7,029 nt of DNA from Pseudomonadota bacterium (lineage in GTDB: Bacteria; Pseudomonadota; Gammaproteobacteria; Burkholderiales; Burkholderiaceae_D), in contig JAEWEK010000062.1 of assembly GCA_023389425.1 (NCBI GenBank), positions 1 through 7,029 on the forward strand. Reading direction: 5' to 3'. Position numbers and translations under genes: made by a program. Below the pieces are notes generated by a model that was given only the letters and a program-made list of their open reading frames with translations, searched no databases and was not told the DNA's origin. Below, one piece after another: positions 1 to 5,775 of this stretch. Each line of letters starts with the position of its first letter. The first letter of the stretch is position 1.

Positions 1-521
1 CCGGTCTGGCCGCAGCCGCACAGGTAGCGCGGAATGTCCGCGGCGTGCCGCAGGACAGGGCCATGGCCCCACTCGCCCGCGAAACCGCCCGGTCCGCCGA
101 CCAGCCGGCCGCCGATCACCAGGCCGCCGCCGACCCCTGTGCCCAGGATCAGGCCGAACACGCTGGCATGGCCGCGTCCCGCGCCGGCCTGCGCCTCCGC
201 CAGTGCGAAGCTGTCGGCATCGTTGATGATCCAGGCCGGCAGCGCGAAGGCGTCCGCCAGGTCGGTAGCCAGCGTGCGGCCGTCGATGCAGGGAATGTTC
301 GCGCACTTGATGCGGCCGTCGGCCGGATCGATCACGCCGGCGATGGAGATGGCGACGCCGCGCGAGGGGCCGCCGGCAGCGATCAGTTCGCGCATGGTGG
401 CGGTGAAGGCGGCGAAGTCGCCGGTGGGCGTGGGCACGCGGCGCACGCCGCCGATCCGGCCGCCAGCCGTCGCGACGGCGCATTTGATGGCGCTGCCGCC
501 GATATCGAAACAGGTAATCAT
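1..521 (-). CDS. ROK-family sugar kinase, NagK-like (partial, C-terminus beyond the left edge)
   Basis: ATP-dependent cytosolic kinase of the ROK family, which phosphorylates hexoses or amino sugars. The 173 complete codons visible include an N-terminal phosphate-binding DIGGSAIK at residues 6-13, the NDADSFALAEA motif at 100-110 with catalytic Asp101, the second phosphate loop LGTGVGGGL at 126-134, GEWGH at 149-153, and the start of the zinc motif C168-G-C170-GQTG, with His153 as the further zinc ligand. The NDAD-x-FAL and LILGTGVGGG strings resemble E. coli N-acetylglucosamine kinase NagK, but fructokinase or glucokinase activity cannot be excluded from half a protein. ROK kinases are usually about 300 residues, so roughly 130 are missing. 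The start at 521 is the first Met before DIGG; no Shine-Dalgarno sequence precedes it. It is divergent from the hydratase gene across 90 bp. The family is certain, the substrate is not. Confidence 0.93.
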   Translation of the reverse strand, partial: MITCFDIGGSAIKCAVATAGGRIGGVRRVPTPTGDFAAFTATMRELIAAGGPSRGVAISIAGVIDPADGRIKCANIPCIDGRTLATDLADAFALPAWIINDADSFALAEAQAGAGRGHASVFGLILGTGVGGGLVIGGRLVGGPGGFAGEWGHGPVLRHAADIPRYLCGCGQT

Positions 522-529
522 GGTGGAGA

Positions 530-535
530 ATCATA
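530..535 (-). promoter_or_regulatory. Possible -10 box of the ROK kinase (may give a leaderless mRNA)
   Basis: On the minus strand TATGAT, one mismatch from TATAAT, ends only 8 bases before the ATG. Transcription from it would start at or next to the start codon, and no Shine-Dalgarno sequence is present. The -35 position, about 17 bp upstream, has no good match, so this is a weak prediction. Confidence 0.22.
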
Positions 536-575
536 AGGGAATTCGCCAAACGCATGTCTTGAATGTCGCTTCATC

Positions 576-581
576 TATAAT
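576..581 (+). promoter_or_regulatory. Putative -10 box for the FAH-family hydratase gene
   Basis: A perfect TATAAT lies in the 90-bp divergent gap, in the only A+T-rich stretch of the region. Transcription would begin near 588 and leave a leader of about 24 bases before the ATG at 612. The nearest TTGAAT (559-564) is only 11 bp upstream, too close to serve as its -35 box, and the correctly spaced hexamer is poor. An activator or a weak -35 interaction is therefore likely. Confidence 0.4.
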
Positions 582-611
582 CTCCCGACGTTTTCATCCC
601 CTCGCACCTTC

Positions 612-1400
612 ATGACCCCAGATCGCATCGCCGCCAGCTTTCGCACCGCCCGCCTGTCCGCCCAGCCGCTTGACGCCTATCCCGGTACCGACGTTCCCCC
701 AACGCTGGCGTCCGCCTACGAGATCCAGCAGCTCGCAATAGCCGCGTGGCCCGATCGGGTCGCAGGCTGGAAAGTCGCGGCGATCCGCGAAGACTGGCGG
801 ACGCGCTATCCGGCAGACCGCTTGGCCGGTCCCATTTTCGCCCAACAGCTGTCCATCGGCGACGGCGAGCGCTCGGTCATTCGCGGTGGCTATGCCGCTG
901 TGGAGGCGGAATTCGCTCTGCTGCTCACACCGGATTTTCCGGTCGATACGACGTTCGAGTCGGTCGATGCGCTCCTGCCTTATGTCGCCGCCGTACATGC
1001 GGCCGTTGAACTGGCCGGCAGCCCGCTGCCGAACCTGAGCGCGCTGGGTCCGGGCGCGGTGATCAGCGATTTCGGCAACAATATCGGCCTGGTGATCGGG
1101 CCCGAGCTGGAGCAATTCTTCGAGCGTCCGCTGGCGGGCTGGAACGTCGCCGTCACGGTCGGCGATGCGCTGGTCGGCGAAGGCAGTGCGGAGCGCATTC
1201 CAGGCGGGCCGCTGGCCTCGCTGCTGTTCCTCGCCAATAGCCTGGTCAGCCGCGGCGCGAGCCTGCGGCCGGGTGACTGGATATCGACGGGCGCCAGCAC
1301 GGGCGCGCACGCCGTGCAAATCGGCGACGAGGTGGAAGTCAGCTTCGACGGCAAGCGCGCCATCTCCTTGCGGATCTGCGCGGCGCAGCCGATCGCCTAG
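612..1400 (+). CDS. 2-keto-4-pentenoate hydratase-like protein, FAH superfamily (MhpD type)
   Basis: A 262-residue cytosolic enzyme of the fumarylacetoacetate hydrolase superfamily, MhpD/hydratase-decarboxylase branch. Characterised members hydrate 2-hydroxypenta-2,4-dienoate to 4-hydroxy-2-oxovalerate in meta-cleavage pathways, or decarboxylate 4-oxalocrotonate. Visible marks are GWK at 52-54 with the conserved Lys54, the metal-binding V-E98-A-E100-F motif, Glu133 in the AVHAAVEL segment, GNNIGLVIG in the middle, and the C-terminal GDWISTGASTGAH followed by IGDEVEVSFDG, which forms part of the barrel. Length fits the family (about 260). The start at 612 has no Shine-Dalgarno sequence but follows a perfect -10 box by 30 bases, and no aromatic-ring cleavage genes are nearby, so the true substrate is unknown; it may act on another 2-oxo acid. 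The stop codon overlaps the stop of the convergent neighbour. Confidence 0.85.
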   Translation: MTPDRIAASFRTARLSAQPLDAYPGTDVPPTLASAYEIQQLAIAAWPDRVAGWKVAAIREDWRTRYPADRLAGPIFAQQLSIGDGERSVIRGGYAAVEAEFALLLTPDFPVDTTFESVDALLPYVAAVHAAVELAGSPLPNLSALGPGAVISDFGNNIGLVIGPELEQFFERPLAGWNVAVTVGDALVGEGSAERIPGGPLASLLFLANSLVSRGASLRPGDWISTGASTGAHAVQIGDEVEVSFDGKRAISLRICAAQPIA

Positions 1401-2203
1401 AGCGCCCGCGTGGTCACCGCGACCAGCTCGGCCGGGTAATACCTGCGATATGCGTTCAGCAATGCGTGGTTGCGGTTGGCGGCCTGGATGGCTTTTTCGA
1501 GGGCGGCGAGGTCAGCATCCGGCAACTTGCGCGACAGGTAAAGCCCGCCCAGGTGCCAGGGCATTTCTTCGAGGGGTTCGATCCGCAGCCTGGTCGTGAT
1601 GTCGGCGACGCGGCTGTCGACGACCGCGGCTCCGTACAGGGTACTTGCGGGCATGATGGTCGCGTCGATGATCTTCGCCTTCAACAGGCGCGCGATCTCC
1701 AACGGGTCTTTTTCCTGAAACAGCCGCTTTTGCCGTTCAAGTTGTTCGACGGCGCGCTGATATGCCGGCCCATAGTCGTAACCCCGCACCACCGCCACAC
1801 GAAGGCCGGGTGTCGCGATGAGTTCGGCGAGCGAGCGGATGGCGGGGCGGCTGCCGTTGAGCGAGACCATGACCGCCCGGCTTTGAACGAGCGGAATGAA
1901 GTGGCCGGACTGGTCGCGCTTCCCGGACTGCGTCGCCGCCAGGATCACGTCCGCCTCGCCCTTTTCGAACATGAATTCCAGCCGCGCGCGGGGAACCGGG
2001 TGCATGCGAAGCTCGCAACCGACGCTGTCCGCCACCTGCCGGATGAATTCCACGAAAACGCCGCTGGCCTTGTCGCCGTCCACCTTGACCGAGAATCCTA
2101 TCGGCGCAAGCGGCACTTCCAGCGGACGCGAACAGGCCGCATCTGCCATTGGCGATGCCAGCGGGAGGAGCAGTACGGCTAACAAATGCAAGATAGTTCG
2201 CAT
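1397..2203 (-). CDS. Periplasmic solute-binding protein, family 3 (amino-acid type), orphan
   Basis: A 268-residue secreted protein. Residues 1-22 form a signal peptide: a short basic start, then a Leu-rich core, then an ADA-A cleavage site around residue 22/23. The mature part has the bilobed SBP_bac_3 style of polar amino-acid ABC transporters: GVFVEFIRQVADSVGCEL for the first lobe, a FEKGEADVILAATQS segment, a second-lobe LRVAVVRGYDYG strand that starts the hinge crossing, and a C-terminal helix rich in ALEKAIQAANRN. No permease or ATPase gene adjoins it, so it may feed a transporter encoded elsewhere or act as a sensor; many beta-proteobacterial genomes carry such orphans. The ligand cannot be predicted. 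The ATG at 2203 has an in-frame TAA 16 bases upstream, so a longer start is not possible; no strong Shine-Dalgarno sequence is present. It has its own promoter within the end of the lysR gene. Confidence 0.83.
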   Translation of the reverse strand: MRTILHLLAVLLLPLASPMADAACSRPLEVPLAPIGFSVKVDGDKASGVFVEFIRQVADSVGCELRMHPVPRARLEFMFEKGEADVILAATQSGKRDQSGHFIPLVQSRAVMVSLNGSRPAIRSLAELIATPGLRVAVVRGYDYGPAYQRAVEQLERQKRLFQEKDPLEIARLLKAKIIDATIMPASTLYGAAVVDSRVADITTRLRIEPLEEMPWHLGGLYLSRKLPDADLAALEKAIQAANRNHALLNAYRRYYPAELVAVTTRAL

Positions 2204-2236
2204 ACGGCCTGCGCAAATTTAACGTTTGTTTCAGCG

Positions 2237-2265
2237 AATATAGGCTCGCCAAAGAGGTCCGTCAA
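2237..2265 (-). promoter_or_regulatory. Sigma-70-type promoter of the solute-binding protein gene
   Basis: On the minus strand a TTGACG -35 box (2265-2260) is followed after exactly 17 bp by a TATATT -10 box (2242-2237); each has one mismatch to consensus. Transcription would start near 2230, giving a leader of about 27 bases to the ATG at 2203. The -35 box overlaps the TGA stop of the upstream lysR gene. Just inside the predicted transcript lies a small CAAA-N7-TTTG inverted repeat (2214-2228), a possible but unproven operator. Confidence 0.65.
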
Positions 2266-3215
2266 TTGCCGCAGGCCTTGTCCTGCATGGCCGGATACCC
2301 GCGATGTAGGGCAAAGCGCTCGAATGACTGTGTCAGAAATGTCACCAGGCTGCGGATGCGCGCCGACTGGTTCTGGTGCTGCGGGTAGATCGCGTAGATG
2401 TCGGCGTCCTGCGTGCGGTACTGCGGCAGCACCTGCACCAGTCGCCCGGTTTCGAGATAGCGTTCGACGTCCCACTCGGCGCGCATCAGGATGCCGTGGC
2501 CGTCGAGCGCCCAATTGGTGGCGATCTCGCCATCGTTGGTGGTCAGATTGCCGCGCACTTTCACCGCTTCCTCCGGACCGCCGCCGCCGCGCTGCAAGCG
2601 CCAGGTCCCGTAAGCCTCATCGCCCTGGCGGATGCAGATGCAGTTATGGCGCACCAGGTCCGATGGCGCCTTTGGCTCCCCGCGCGCCGCAAGGTATTTC
2701 GGCGATGCGCATAACAGGCGCCGGTTAGTCGCCAGCTTGCGCGCGATGACCCGCGCATCTCCCGGCTCGCCAAAACGGATGCACACGTCGAACTGGTCTT
2801 CCGTCAGCGGCGGCGGGTTGACCGACAGCTGCAGTTGGACGTCGACCTGCGGGTACTGCAGCACGTATTGCGAGATCGCCGGCGCGATGTGCAGGCGCCC
2901 GAATCCGAGCGTCGCATTCACCCGCAACAGGCCCTTTGGCTGGCCCTTGGCGGTGCTCAGCAGCTGGTCCAGGTCGGCGATTTCGCCAAGAATCCGGCGC
3001 GCATGCTCGAACACGATTTCGCCGTCCGGCGTCAGGCTCATGCGGCGCGTGGTGCGGTTCACCAGCGGCACGCCGAGCCGCGCTTCCATCTGGGCCAGGC
3101 GCTTGCTGACGGCCGGCGTGCTGATCCCGAGTTCACGCGCGGCCCCGCTCAGGCTTCCGCACGTGGCGAGCGTCACGAAAAAGCCCAGTTCTGTCGCTTG
3201 GATGCCGCTGCTCAT
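2262..3215 (-). CDS. LysR-type transcriptional regulator, DmlR/TtuA-like
   Basis: A 317-residue cytosolic DNA-binding regulator. Residues about 5-65 form the winged helix-turn-helix, with the hallmark run from GSLSGAARELGIS to TPAVSKRLAQMEARLG and then RTTRRMSLTPDG. A linker helix follows, and the effector-binding domain spans about 92-300, including LRVNATLGFGR, FDVCIRFGEPGD and YLAARGEP segments that resemble the DmlR/AaeR-type subfamily. DmlR of E. coli activates the D-malate dehydrogenase gene dmlA, and TtuA is the LysR gene of the A. vitis tartrate operon; here the gene is divergent from just such a dehydrogenase, so control of that cluster by tartrate or malate is a strong inference. 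A GAGG sequence lies 11 bases before the ATG at 3215, but only 6 bases before a mini-ORF that overlaps this start. A 15-bp palindrome covers the ribosome-binding site, suggesting autoregulation. Confidence 0.93.
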   Translation of the reverse strand: MSSGIQATELGFFVTLATCGSLSGAARELGISTPAVSKRLAQMEARLGVPLVNRTTRRMSLTPDGEIVFEHARRILGEIADLDQLLSTAKGQPKGLLRVNATLGFGRLHIAPAISQYVLQYPQVDVQLQLSVNPPPLTEDQFDVCIRFGEPGDARVIARKLATNRRLLCASPKYLAARGEPKAPSDLVRHNCICIRQGDEAYGTWRLQRGGGGPEEAVKVRGNLTTNDGEIATNWALDGHGILMRAEWDVERYLETGRLVQVLPQYRTQDADIYAIYPQHQNQSARIRSLVTFLTQSFERFALHRGYPAMQDKACGN

Positions 3216-3220
3216 GCCAT
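3212..3220 (-). other. Two-codon upstream ORF (Met-Ala-stop) overlapping the lysR start
   Basis: On the minus strand ATG GCA TGA runs from 3220 to 3212, and its final four bases form an ATGA overlap with the lysR start at 3215. The GAGG ribosome-binding sequence is 6 bases from this first ATG and 11 from the lysR ATG, so the mini-ORF is better placed for initiation. It may be coincidental; any role in re-initiation is inferred. Confidence 0.35.
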
Positions 3221-3222
3221 TG

Positions 3223-3237
3223 TTAACCTCAGGTTAA
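3223..3237. promoter_or_regulatory. 15-bp perfect palindrome, likely LysR-family operator
   Basis: TTAACCT-C-AGGTTAA is a perfect inverted repeat of 7-bp arms around one base. It contains the T-N11-A geometry typical of LysR-type binding sites (T at 3224, A at 3236). A similar AGGaTTAA half-site follows at 3241-3248, one helical turn from the right arm, and could be a weaker second contact. The palindrome includes the lysR ribosome-binding GAGG on the minus strand and is centred about 64 bp before the predicted start of the divergent dehydrogenase transcript, the usual place for a LysR recognition site. Confidence 0.6.
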
Positions 3238-3247
3238 ATAAGGATTA

Positions 3248-3276
3248 AGTCTAGCCAACATATCCATGGCCGTCCA
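3248..3276 (-). promoter_or_regulatory. Possible promoter of the lysR gene
   Basis: On the minus strand TGGACG (3276-3271) and TAGACT (3253-3248) are separated by 17 bp; each matches the sigma-70 consensus at 4 of 6 positions. Transcription would begin near 3241, placing the palindrome at the very start of the lysR leader, where bound regulator would block its own transcription. The match is modest. Confidence 0.28.
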
Positions 3277-3281
3277 GCGGA

Positions 3282-3287
3282 TACATT
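3282..3287 (+). promoter_or_regulatory. Possible -10 box of the dehydrogenase cluster
   Basis: TACATT matches the -10 consensus at 4 of 6 positions, and the correctly spaced -35 region (around 3259-3265) is poor, as expected for an activator-dependent promoter. Transcription would start near 3294, leaving a 35-base leader. This choice rests mainly on the fit with a LysR site centred near -64. Confidence 0.25.
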
Positions 3288-3328
3288 GGCGTAGACGAAT
3301 TTACGTTTATCCGACGAGGGCAGGAGAT

Positions 3329-4414
3329 ATGAAGACTTATCAAATCGCGACGATCCCGGGCGACGGTATCGGCAAGGAAGTGGTGCCGGCAGGCCGCCAA
3401 GTGCTCGAAGCGCTGGCGGCGACGAGCAAGAAGTTCAAATTCGCGTTCGAGGATTTCGACTGGGGCGGCGACTACTACCGCGCGCATAGCGTGATGATGC
3501 CGGCTGATGGCCTGGAGGCGCTGCGCAGCAAGGACGCGATCCTGTTCGGATCCGCCGGCGACCCGGACATCCCCGATCACATCACCTTGTGGGGGCTGCG
3601 CCTGAAGATCTGCCAAGGCTTCGACCAGTACGCCAACGTGCGACCGACCCGCATCCTGCCGGGCATCGACGGCCCGCTCAAGCGCTGCTCGCCGGAAGAC
3701 CTGAACTGGGTGATCGTCCGTGAGAACTCCGAAGGCGAATATTCGGGCGTTGGCGGCCGCGTTCACCAAGGCCATCCGATCGAAGCCGCGACGGATCTCA
3801 GCATGATGACCCGCGTCGGCGTCGAGCGCATCCTGCGCTTCGCGTTCAAGCTGGCTCAGTCGCGTCCGCGCAAACTGCTCACCGTCATCACCAAGAGCAA
3901 TGCGCAGCGCCACGCGATGGTGATGTGGGACGAGATCGCGGTGCAGGTTTCGAAGGAATTCCCGGACGTGCAGTGGGACAAAGAACTGGTCGATGCCGCC
4001 ACCGCGCGCATGGTCAACCGTCCGGCCACGCTCGACACCATCGTCGCCACCAACCTGCACGCCGACATCCTGAGCGACCTGGCGGCCGCGCTGGCGGGCA
4101 GCCTTGGTATCGCCCCGACCGGCAATATCGATCCGGAGCGCCGCTATCCGTCGATGTTCGAACCGATCCACGGTTCAGCCTTCGACATTATGGGCAAGGG
4201 ACTGGCCAATCCGATCGGCACCTTCTGGTCGGTGGTGATGCTGCTCGAGCACCTCGGCGAGAACGAGGCGGCGCAGCAGGTGATGCGCGCGATCGAAAGC
4301 GTCACCGCGACGCCGGCGCTACATACGCGCGACCTGGGCGGCACCGCGACCACGGCCGACGTTACGAAGGCGGTCTGCGATTTCCTGGACCGCCAGGAAC
4401 GCGCGGCAGCTTGA
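3329..4414 (+). CDS. ttuC: Tartrate dehydrogenase / D-malate dehydrogenase (decarboxylating)
   Basis: A 361-residue cytosolic NAD- and divalent-metal-dependent beta-decarboxylating dehydrogenase, related to isopropylmalate and isocitrate dehydrogenases. Family members convert tartrate to oxaloglycolate, meso-tartrate to D-glycerate plus CO2, and D-malate to pyruvate plus CO2. Visible are the N-terminal IPGDGIGKEV, substrate arginines at about 91, 105 and 131 (RENSEGEYSGVGGR follows the last), Lys189 in TKSNAQRH, and metal-binding Asp222, Asp246 and Asp250 in ELVDAA and LHADILSDLAA. The cofactor loop FEPIHGSAFDIMGKG and C-terminal GTATTADVTKAV are complete. Length equals E. coli DmlA (361). 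The ATG at 3329 is chosen because GAGGG lies 8 bases upstream and an AGGAG lies nearer; an in-frame ATG at 3266 would add 21 unlike residues. It is the first gene of the cluster; dmlA is an equally fair name, since sequence alone does not separate D-malate from tartrate preference. Confidence 0.92.
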   Translation: MKTYQIATIPGDGIGKEVVPAGRQVLEALAATSKKFKFAFEDFDWGGDYYRAHSVMMPADGLEALRSKDAILFGSAGDPDIPDHITLWGLRLKICQGFDQYANVRPTRILPGIDGPLKRCSPEDLNWVIVRENSEGEYSGVGGRVHQGHPIEAATDLSMMTRVGVERILRFAFKLAQSRPRKLLTVITKSNAQRHAMVMWDEIAVQVSKEFPDVQWDKELVDAATARMVNRPATLDTIVATNLHADILSDLAAALAGSLGIAPTGNIDPERRYPSMFEPIHGSAFDIMGKGLANPIGTFWSVVMLLEHLGENEAAQQVMRAIESVTATPALHTRDLGGTATTADVTKAVCDFLDRQERAAA

Positions 4415-4425
4415 TGAAGAATCGA

Positions 4426-4457
4426 GACGGCCCCGGATTCGGGGCCGTCGGCTTTTT
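4426..4457 (+). terminator. Strong Rho-independent terminator between ttuC and the glycerate kinase gene
   Basis: GACGGCCCCG (4426-4435), a GATT tetraloop, and CGGGGCCGTC (4440-4449) form a perfect 10-bp, G+C-rich stem, followed by GGC and five T residues (4453-4457). It starts 11 bases after the ttuC stop and ends 16 bases before the next start codon. The T tract is short and begins three bases after the stem, so termination may be incomplete. Confidence 0.82.
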
Positions 4458-4473
4458 GGCGTATTGAAGGTAT

Positions 4474-5775
4474 ATGGAAAACGAAAACAAGCGCGCAGGC
4501 GAGCGTGAACTGCTGGAGTCACTTTTCGCGGCGGCCATCGCAGCCGCCCAGCCGGACAAATGTCTGCCTCCGCACCTGCCGGAGCCGCCGCGCGGCCGCT
4601 TCATCGTCATCGGCGCGGGCAAGGCGTCCGCGGCGATGGCGCGCGCGGTCGAGCAGAACTGGCCTGGAAAGCTGGAGGGGCTGGTGGTTACTCGTTACGG
4701 CTATGCGGTCGACTGCGAACGCGTCGAGATCGTCGAGGCGGCTCATCCGGTGCCGGACGCCGCAGGACAGAAGGCCGCGCAGCGCATGCTCGACATGGTG
4801 CAAGGCCTGACCGTCGACGACACCGTGTTGTGCCTGGTTTCCGGCGGCGGATCTTCGCTGCTGCCGCTTCCGCTACCGGGCATAACGCTCGCGGACAAGC
4901 AGGAAGTGAACCGCGCGCTGCTCGCGTCCGGCGCCAGCATTGGCGAAATGAATTGCGTGCGCCGCCACCTTTCCGAAATCAAGGGCGGCCGCTTGGCCGC
5001 TGCCTGCCATCCAGCCAAGGTGGTCACCTTGCTGATTTCGGATGTCCCCGGCGACCAGCCTTTCGACATCGCTTCCGGCCCCACCGTGGCCGATCCCAGC
5101 ACTTGCGCCGAAGCGCTCGACATCGTCCGGCGCTATGGCATCGCCTTGCCGGCGAACGTCAGGAAGGTGTTGGAGGACGGCTCCGGCGAATCGGTCAAGC
5201 CGGGAGATCCGCGCCTGGCCGGGCACGAGGTGCGCTTCGTCGCGACGCCGCAAATGGCGCTCGATGCTGCGGCGGAAGTGGCCGCGCAGGCCGGTATCAC
5301 AGCCCACATCCTTGGCGACAGCATCGAAGGCGAGGCGCGCGAAGCCGGCAAGGTCATGGCCGGCATGGCGCTGCAGGTGGCGCGCCACGGCCAGCCTTTC
5401 GCTGCGCCTTGCGTGCTGCTGTCCGGCGGAGAAACCACGGTGACGGTGCGCGGCGACGGGCGTGGCGGGCGCAATGTCGAATTCCTGCTGTCGGCCGCCA
5501 TCGCGCTGCGTGGTGAGCCCGGTGTGTACGGACTGGCCGGCGATACCGACGGCGTCGACGGGCAGGAGGAGATCGCCGGCGGTTTCTTCTCGCCGACGAC
5601 TCTGGCGCGGGCCTTCGACGCAGGCATGCGGCCCATGCAGAGCCTGGACCGCAACGACGGTCATGGCTTTTTCCAGGCGCTCGGCGACTCGGTGGTGACC
5701 GCGCCGACCCTGACCAATGTGAACGACTTCCGGGCGATTCTCGTGAAGAACGAAAGGAATGCAGATGCATCGTAA
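4474..5775 (+). CDS. ttuD: Class II glycerate 2-kinase, MOFRL family (TtuD/GckA type)
   Basis: A 433-residue cytosolic kinase that converts D-glycerate and ATP to 2-phosphoglycerate. It has the DUF4147 N-terminal domain followed by the C-terminal MOFRL domain. Key marks are VIGAGKASAAMARA at 45-58 with conserved Lys50, CLVSGGGSSLLPLP with SGGGSS at 123-128, a NCVRRHLSEIKGGRLA helix, ISDVPGDQPFDIASGPTVAD, then LLSGGETTVTV, the GRGGRNVEFLL motif with Arg330 and Arg333, and GDTDGVDG at 356-363. Length is normal for the family. Older annotation called TtuD a hydroxypyruvate reductase, but the MOFRL family is a kinase family and no Rossmann fold is visible. GAAGG lies 3 bases before the ATG, closer than ideal. 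A terminator separates it from ttuC, while its end overlaps the pyruvate kinase gene by 11 bases, so those two form the tightest unit. It links tartrate or glyoxylate breakdown to glycolysis. Confidence 0.92.
   Translation: MENENKRAGERELLESLFAAAIAAAQPDKCLPPHLPEPPRGRFIVIGAGKASAAMARAVEQNWPGKLEGLVVTRYGYAVDCERVEIVEAAHPVPDAAGQKAAQRMLDMVQGLTVDDTVLCLVSGGGSSLLPLPLPGITLADKQEVNRALLASGASIGEMNCVRRHLSEIKGGRLAAACHPAKVVTLLISDVPGDQPFDIASGPTVADPSTCAEALDIVRRYGIALPANVRKVLEDGSGESVKPGDPRLAGHEVRFVATPQMALDAAAEVAAQAGITAHILGDSIEGEAREAGKVMAGMALQVARHGQPFAAPCVLLSGGETTVTVRGDGRGGRNVEFLLSAAIALRGEPGVYGLAGDTDGVDGQEEIAGGFFSPTTLARAFDAGMRPMQSLDRNDGHGFFQALGDSVVTAPTLTNVNDFRAILVKNERNADAS
5753..5758 (+). promoter_or_regulatory. Ribosome-binding site of the pyruvate kinase gene
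   Basis: AAAGGA lies 6 bases before the ATG at 5765 and within the last codons of the glycerate kinase gene. It decides the pyruvate kinase start inside the upstream reading frame and suggests translational coupling. Confidence 0.7.

Noticed and set aside
559..581. TTGAAT (559-564) and TATAAT (576-581) as a complete promoter
   Set aside because: The spacing is 11 bp instead of about 17, so the two cannot be used together; only the -10 box is kept.
34..615. Two plus-strand frames (34-615 and 45-536) across the left edge
   Set aside because: Both are antisense to the ROK kinase, whose phosphate, catalytic and zinc motifs are clear on the minus strand.
2271..2286. GCAGG/CCTGC inverted repeat at the end of the lysR gene as a terminator
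   Set aside because: The stem is only 5 bp, lies within coding sequence, and no T-run follows on the minus strand.
3266..3328. Longer start for the dehydrogenase at the ATG at 3266
   Set aside because: It adds 21 Arg-rich residues unlike the family, whose members begin just before the GDGIG motif, and GAGGG is well placed for the ATG at 3329.
3251..4171. A 306-codon minus-strand frame opposite the dehydrogenase gene
   Set aside because: It is fully covered by the conserved ttuC coding sequence on the other strand and shows only Arg/Asp/His-rich shadow composition.
4458..4473. A separate promoter for the glycerate kinase gene after the terminator
   Set aside because: Only 16 bases remain between the T-run and the ATG, with no room for -35 and -10 boxes and a leader.
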